A DNA stretch of 7,986 nt from an uncultured Coriobacteriaceae bacterium (GTDB lineage Bacteria > Actinomycetota > Coriobacteriia > Coriobacteriales > Eggerthellaceae), in assembly GCA_946623915.1 (NCBI GenBank), contig CAMORQ010000074.1, positions 1-7,986 of the forward strand, read 5' to 3'. The position numbers and the translations under genes are program-made. Of this stretch, positions 4,164 through 7,986 are shown one piece after another. Under the pieces are notes generated by a model that was not told the DNA's origin, did not search any database, and saw nothing but the letters and a program-made list of their open reading frames with translations. How positions within the stretch are numbered: position 1 is the stretch's first letter; every line of letters starts with the position of its first letter.

Positions 4164-5225
4164 CTATCCTTTCTTCAATGCGGGCTTCAAGATAAGCCGG
4201 GCAGCCAGCCAGACCCCCAGCACCAAGAACACGAGCGCGTACCACGACTTCATCGACAGCTGTGCCGTGCCTACCAGCCCGTTGGCGATCAGGCAGCCCT
4301 GGCCCCACACGCCACCGAGCCCCATAAGCACGCCGCCTGCGACCATCTTCAGCGCGGTCGCTTTGTCGGGCAGCACGATGGAAAACTCCTTGCTGGCAAG
4401 CGTGGTCAGCAGCGAGCCCAGCACGATGCCCAGCACGAACATGCTCCCCCATCCGAACATCGTGTCATAGGGGTTGCAGCTCCCCACGATGCCGCGCGCG
4501 GGAAACGCCGTGTACGCCCACGACAGAATCGGGGACACGATGGCGAAGCCGAAGTGGCGACCGAAGTAACCGCTCACGGGAAACGCGAGGCCCATCAGCA
4601 CCCCGATGATGACAACGGTGGGCTCCATGGGCCAGATCTTCTCGCACAGAATGTGCCTGAGACCCGTGTATTGCCCCGGCACCTGGAACAGCGCAGGATG
4701 CGTTTTCCGATGACGCCACAGAAGGTACACCGCCACAACCGTAAGCACGGCGAAGACGATCACGGGCACTATCGACCGCCTGCCTGGCAGCATGTCTTCC
4801 ACGATAAAGAACGAGCGCAGGTACTTCGACAAATCCTTGCCCGGACCAGCAGATACGAAGTATCCCGTGACGATAAAGGTCGCCAGCGAGATGAGCCCCG
4901 CAACACGACCGTCGCCGCATTTCACCAGCGTGGATGTAAGGCAGCCACACGATACGACTGCACCGACGCCAAACAGAAGGCCCCCGAGCGCAATCGAAAG
5001 CAACGAAAATGGCGGGAGGTAGAACGGTATGCGCACCAGGTGCATATGCCCCAAACCGTGGTATATCAGCCCTTCCACGGCGACGATGGCCACGATGAGC
5101 ACGATGTTGTAGAAGCGCTTCTCCAGATAGATGTCGCGCACAAGGCTGGTCATGCAGAACCGGCTCCGCTTTATCACGAAACCGAACAGCATGCCGAAAA
5201 TCAGTCCCGACGCCAGCATGGCCAT
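4164..5225 (-). CDS. YeeE/YedE (TsuA-like) family sulfur or selenium transporter
   Basis: A 353-residue polytopic membrane protein, with about 9-10 hydrophobic helices judged by eye. It carries the conserved cysteine motifs of the YeeE/YedE family: SRFC (Cys24), GAVVSCGCLTSTLVKCGDG (Cys93, Cys95, Cys103), GSCNP (Cys250) and GVWGQGCLIANGLVG (Cys311). The two half-repeats, one with Cys93/95 and one with Cys311, are the internal duplication expected of the fold. Family members take up thiosulfate by passing it along a cysteine-lined path; a subgroup occurs with selenium genes and is called a putative selenium transporter. The ATG at 5225 lies 4 nt after the rhodanese stop, and its ribosome site AAGGAGG lies inside that gene's final codons, implying tight translational linkage. 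TusA follows 7 nt downstream. Family call firm; thiosulfate versus selenium cargo is open. Confidence 0.88.
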   Translation of the reverse strand: MAMLASGLIFGMLFGFVIKRSRFCMTSLVRDIYLEKRFYNIVLIVAIVAVEGLIYHGLGHMHLVRIPFYLPPFSLLSIALGGLLFGVGAVVSCGCLTSTLVKCGDGRVAGLISLATFIVTGYFVSAGPGKDLSKYLRSFFIVEDMLPGRRSIVPVIVFAVLTVVAVYLLWRHRKTHPALFQVPGQYTGLRHILCEKIWPMEPTVVIIGVLMGLAFPVSGYFGRHFGFAIVSPILSWAYTAFPARGIVGSCNPYDTMFGWGSMFVLGIVLGSLLTTLASKEFSIVLPDKATALKMVAGGVLMGLGGVWGQGCLIANGLVGTAQLSMKSWYALVFLVLGVWLAARLILKPALKKG

Positions 5226-5229
5226 GGCG

Positions 5230-6060
5230 CTACTGCACCTCCTTGCCGTCCGCCTGCGAAGACGAGCCGGCCGACGCCGACACTGGAGCGCTCGACGCGT
5301 CGGCGGCCGCGGCGCTTGCCTGCGCTTCGGCGTATTTGCCTTCCTTCAGGAAGTCGCCTTCGACCGGGCCGTCCCATACTTCCAGGCCGTTGAACTCGAC
5401 AACGTTGGTGTAGCCGGAATACACCAGGTCTTCGGCAGCTATCTTGCTCATGCCACCATAATCGCAGTAGAGGATAATAAGCTGGTCCTTGTCGGGAAGC
5501 TTCTCGCGCCCTTCGTCGCCGGTGATCACATTGAACGCGATGGGCACCGACCCTGGGATGTGCATGTAGTCCCAATCGACCTCTCCGCGCACGTCGACCA
5601 GTATGCTGCCTTCCTGCTTCATGAGCTCGGCGGCCTCCTCGGGCGTAGCGTGCCGGTATCCGGCTTCGGGATCGACCTCGGTCGGATAGATGTGCTCGAC
5701 CGTCGCGGCGTATTCCTTGGCGGCGCCCCGCGTATCGATGCCTGCGCTATCAAGCGAAGATCCTGCCGTTGCCGCATCGTCAGAAGCCGTCGACGCTGCC
5801 GCGCCCTCTGCGGCCGATGCCGATGCGCCCTCTGCGGCCGACGCTGCCGCGCCCTCTGCGGCCGATGCCGATGCGTCCCCTGCGGCCGATGCCGACCCGT
5901 CCGCCGATGCCGACGCGCTCGCTGCACCCGACGCGCTCGCTGACGACGGAAGTTCGCCAACATGGCTGTCCGCCCCCTGCGCGCATCCGGAAAGCACGGC
6001 AACGCAACAAGCGGCGACCAATGCGGCCGACGCCCTCATGCGTGCTGATGCAATAATCAT
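5230..6060 (-). CDS. Surface lipoprotein with a single rhodanese domain
   Basis: A 276-residue lipoprotein. The signal peptide ends in the lipobox LSGC, with Cys26 to be lipidated. A long Ser/Ala/Glu-rich linker (about 38-105) contains four 8-residue repeats. A single rhodanese-like domain follows (about 138-240): ILVDVRG near 153, HIPGSVPIAF near 167, and the active-site loop CDYGGMS with Cys199. The tail (245-276) is again Ser/Ala-rich. Rhodaneses move sulfane sulfur through a cysteine persulfide; here this would occur outside the membrane. I chose ATG 6060, which has AGAGGGGG 6 nt upstream; the GTG at 6087 abuts the upstream stop, has no better ribosome site, and would lengthen the n-region. 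It lies 27 nt after the transglutaminase-like gene and 4 nt before the transporter. That order suggests it supplies sulfur or selenium species to the transporter. The linker probably spans the cell wall. Confidence 0.87.
   Translation of the reverse strand: MIIASARMRASAALVAACCVAVLSGCAQGADSHVGELPSSASASGAASASASADGSASAAGDASASAAEGAAASAAEGASASAAEGAAASTASDDAATAGSSLDSAGIDTRGAAKEYAATVEHIYPTEVDPEAGYRHATPEEAAELMKQEGSILVDVRGEVDWDYMHIPGSVPIAFNVITGDEGREKLPDKDQLIILYCDYGGMSKIAAEDLVYSGYTNVVEFNGLEVWDGPVEGDFLKEGKYAEAQASAAAADASSAPVSASAGSSSQADGKEVQ
5801..5896 (-). repeat. 24-bp tandem repeat, four units, in the lipoprotein linker
   Basis: Units begin at 5801, 5825, 5849 and 5873 (plus-strand view), each opening with GCGCCCTCTGCGGCCGA or a two-base variant in the last. 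They encode the linker octads of the ASAAEGAA type, keep frame, and could vary in number between strains. Confidence 0.75.
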
Positions 6061-6087
6061 TCGAAACCCCCTCTTTTCAATCCTCAC

Positions 6088-7986
6088 CTAGTAAAGACAA
6101 AGCACGATTCTGTCGTAGAGCCTTTGGGCGAAGTTGCGCGTGCCCTTGTATTCTTCGAGCACATCCTGGGCGAACCGCACGACTTCGCTGCGCTGTTCTT
6201 CGGTAATCTCATGGGTGCTGAAACGCGCCCGGTCGTTGGCGGCAACGCAGGCGCCGAACCTGTCACCGCACGCAAACGCACCCTTCACCTGGTCGTCGGC
6301 CTGATCGAGCAGCGTATGATCGATCGAAGGCAGCCTCGACGAAATAATGGAGACGGCATAGGCGAACGCCGCGAGCACAGCCGTCCTTCGGTCGGGTCCG
6401 TCGAACAGGGCGAGCAAGCGGCCCAGACGCGCACGGCGCGCAACCACCGCCGCAACAGCGATTGCAAGCAGTGCAGCGAGAAGACCAAGCAGGATCGCCT
6501 TGCCCCATGTGGACAAGAATGCTGCGATGCGCTCTAGCAGGAAACCCTCTTCGGATTCCTCTTCGTCTTCTTCCTCTTCTTCCTCGGGCCACTCTTCTTC
6601 GTCTTTGCCCACATCGGCGATTTCGCCACCGATACCGTCTTCCCCAATACCGGGGTAGGCGTACATGTTGTCGTTGCGGAAACCCGGTGTGGTTTCGAAT
6701 GGAAGCCAGCCGACGCCATCTAGATAAAATTCGGCCCATGCGTGAGCGTTCCTGTCGGTTACGTCCACGGACCCCTTCGATGCCTGGACCACATCGGATG
6801 TGACCACATAGCCTTCGACGTAGCGAGCGGGCACGCCGAAGTAGCGCAGCATGCACGTCGCCGCCATGGCGTAATGAACACTGTGGCCGATCCGGTCGCC
6901 GGACAAGAACCATTCCAGCGCATCCTGGCCGGCGTTACCCGCGGCCGTGGACTGGTAGTACTGGTTGTTGGCCAAGTACGTCGCGATGCGCGAACGGGCC
7001 TGCGTGGTGGAAAGGTGCTCGCGCTGTCCCAAACATTCCTCAAGGAGCTCGATGTGCTCTTTGCTCAAGCCGAGATACACGTCGTAGACCATGTCGCGAT
7101 AGGCGGACTCCGCTTGCAAGTAGGACCGCACGCGTTCGCTCGACGAAACCGCTTCGTCCAGTTCCGTCTGCAAGACGTAACTGCCACCCACCGCGCCCGG
7201 CACGTAAGCAAGGCCCCATTGCGCAGCGCCGCCGGAAGACGTGATGGCCGCGTCGCCGATCAGGCGCTCGTTTGTGCGCAGATAGTCGGATTGAGAAAAA
7301 CCGTAGGGTGCGTACAGGTAATGCCGGCATGCCCGTATGTTCGAAATGGTCATCGTAGCCGTGCCGGTTTGGCCCGAAGCCTCGTAAGCGCCCGCAAGCT
7401 GGCTCTGACCGTAGAACCCTTGCTGATGCAGCGTGTAGAACAAGTCGCGGTAGGTGCGGTTTTCGTCCGGCGTCAAACCGCCCCACACTCCGTCGGAGTA
7501 GTGTTCGCCCACGAAACCGCGTAAGTACACCGTCTCAGGTGCATCCATGGTTATGGACAACTCGGTGCGTCCTGTCGGGACGAAAGCTTCGATGTTGCGC
7601 AAATCGCCTTCGGGCAAAATGTTGGGCTCGCTTTCGTAAGCGACGCTATGGCGCCATTGGGCTATCGTTTGCGGTGCGCCAGCGGCATCGAAGACGCGAT
7701 ACAAGCCAGTCGATGCGACAAGCGCGATCGCCAATGCGCATCCCGCCGCGCTCAAGGCAACAGCGGGCAGCGCCGTGCGCACGCCAGACGACCCGCTGCC
7801 ACCGCGCACCGCCTTGCCCACAAGCGACAAAGCCGCAACCGCGAAGAACAGACCCACTTCCCAGCCCAAGGGGAACAACCCGCACGCGATACCAACGCCG
7901 GCAATCACGGGCAAAATGAAAGCCGCCCAAAGGCTTCCGGCCCGGGTTGTAAACGCAGCGACCACACCGACGATAGCGGAGATAAG
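6088..7986 (-). CDS. Transglutaminase-like membrane protein (TgpA-like), 5' end outside window
   Basis: The frame is open from the window edge to TAG 6088-6090, at least 632 codons. The seven codons before the GTG at 7965 (LISAIVG) continue a hydrophobic helix, so the real start lies beyond 7986. Counting from that GTG: N-terminal membrane helices to about 90; an extracytoplasmic region; a transglutaminase-like core (about 335-430); an acidic stretch (455-473); a membrane helix (about 489-511); and a C-terminal cytoplasmic domain resembling DUF4129. This is the TgpA-like layout. The core reads GHSVHYAMAAT, then FGVPARYVEGYV, NAHAWAEFY (His408) and WLPFETTPGF (Glu424). Where active relatives have GHC or GYC, this protein has Ser362 (AGT at 6882-6880), so cross-linking or peptidase activity is doubtful. 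It heads the operon, 27 nt before the rhodanese lipoprotein. Relatives often sit with MoxR and DUF58 genes, which might lie upstream outside the window. Confidence 0.85.
   Translation of the reverse strand, partial: LISAIVGVVAAFTTRAGSLWAAFILPVIAGVGIACGLFPLGWEVGLFFAVAALSLVGKAVRGGSGSSGVRTALPAVALSAAGCALAIALVASTGLYRVFDAAGAPQTIAQWRHSVAYESEPNILPEGDLRNIEAFVPTGRTELSITMDAPETVYLRGFVGEHYSDGVWGGLTPDENRTYRDLFYTLHQQGFYGQSQLAGAYEASGQTGTATMTISNIRACRHYLYAPYGFSQSDYLRTNERLIGDAAITSSGGAAQWGLAYVPGAVGGSYVLQTELDEAVSSSERVRSYLQAESAYRDMVYDVYLGLSKEHIELLEECLGQREHLSTTQARSRIATYLANNQYYQSTAAGNAGQDALEWFLSGDRIGHSVHYAMAATCMLRYFGVPARYVEGYVVTSDVVQASKGSVDVTDRNAHAWAEFYLDGVGWLPFETTPGFRNDNMYAYPGIGEDGIGGEIADVGKDEEEWPEEEEEEDEEESEEGFLLERIAAFLSTWGKAILLGLLAALLAIAVAAVVARRARLGRLLALFDGPDRRTAVLAAFAYAVSIISSRLPSIDHTLLDQADDQVKGAFACGDRFGACVAANDRARFSTHEITEEQRSEVVRFAQDVLEEYKGTRNFAQRLYDRIVLCLY

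Noticed and set aside
4101..5393. Plus-strand open frame of 430 codons
   Set aside because: It lies antisense to the TusA, YedE and rhodanese genes; its His/Arg/Gln-rich product has no domain, and the opposite strand has clear families.
5131..5943. Plus-strand open frame of 270 codons ending in a Cys/Arg repeat
   Set aside because: The repeat is the antisense image of the lipoprotein's 24-bp linker repeats.
6742..7524. Plus-strand open frame of 260 codons
   Set aside because: Antisense to the transglutaminase-like gene, which has recognisable motifs throughout.
7963..7965. GTG at 7965 as the true start of the transglutaminase-like gene
   Set aside because: The frame stays open and hydrophobic to the window edge, so the gene continues outside.

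Overview
The window is GC-rich, gene-dense bacterial DNA. The selenium genes, the lipid-anchored and secreted proteins, and a REP-associated transposase with 'GACAAGGGGACAGG'-type repeats suggest an anaerobic actinobacterium of the Eggerthellaceae (Coriobacteriia) type. That assignment is an inference from style and gene content; nothing in the window fixes the taxon.

Layout. (1) 1-148, minus strand: the first 49 codons of a secreted protein of unknown function, with its own promoter. (2) 289-1720: a REP-associated tyrosine transposase gene (RAYT, 401-1183, plus strand), flanked by 33-nt direct copies of an imperfect palindrome and followed by an exact 29-bp inverted copy. After it come about 440 bp without a gene, packed with hairpins, a heptamer GTCAGGT repeated in helically phased pairs, and two copies of a 33-nt repeat. 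(3) 1729-2412, minus strand: an Ala-rich cytosolic protein with three DxDxDG calcium-loop-like motifs. (4) 2685-3740, plus strand: selD, selenide water dikinase, whose catalytic residue is selenocysteine encoded by an in-frame TGA at 2736-2738. A conventional ORF search would miss its first 63 codons. (5) 7986-3932, minus strand: an apparent operon of a transglutaminase-like membrane protein (5' end outside the window), a rhodanese lipoprotein, a YeeE/YedE-family transporter and a TusA-like sulfur carrier. It converges on selD at a shared hairpin terminator (3789-3823).

How the genes fit together. The rhodanese (outside, lipid-anchored), YedE (membrane) and TusA (cytosol) have the right order and locations to pass sulfane sulfur, thiosulfate or a selenium analogue inward through a chain of cysteines. 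YedE and TusA-like proteins are known to travel with selenium genes in other bacteria. selD, which makes selenophosphate, is the next gene, so the region may be a selenium or sulfur acquisition and activation module. The transglutaminase-like gene leads the operon, but its link to this chemistry is not evident, and its catalytic cysteine position reads as serine. The rest is ordinary; the points that most deserve a second look are the Sec-SelD with its SECIS candidate, the three-part relay, and the repeat field behind the RAYT.
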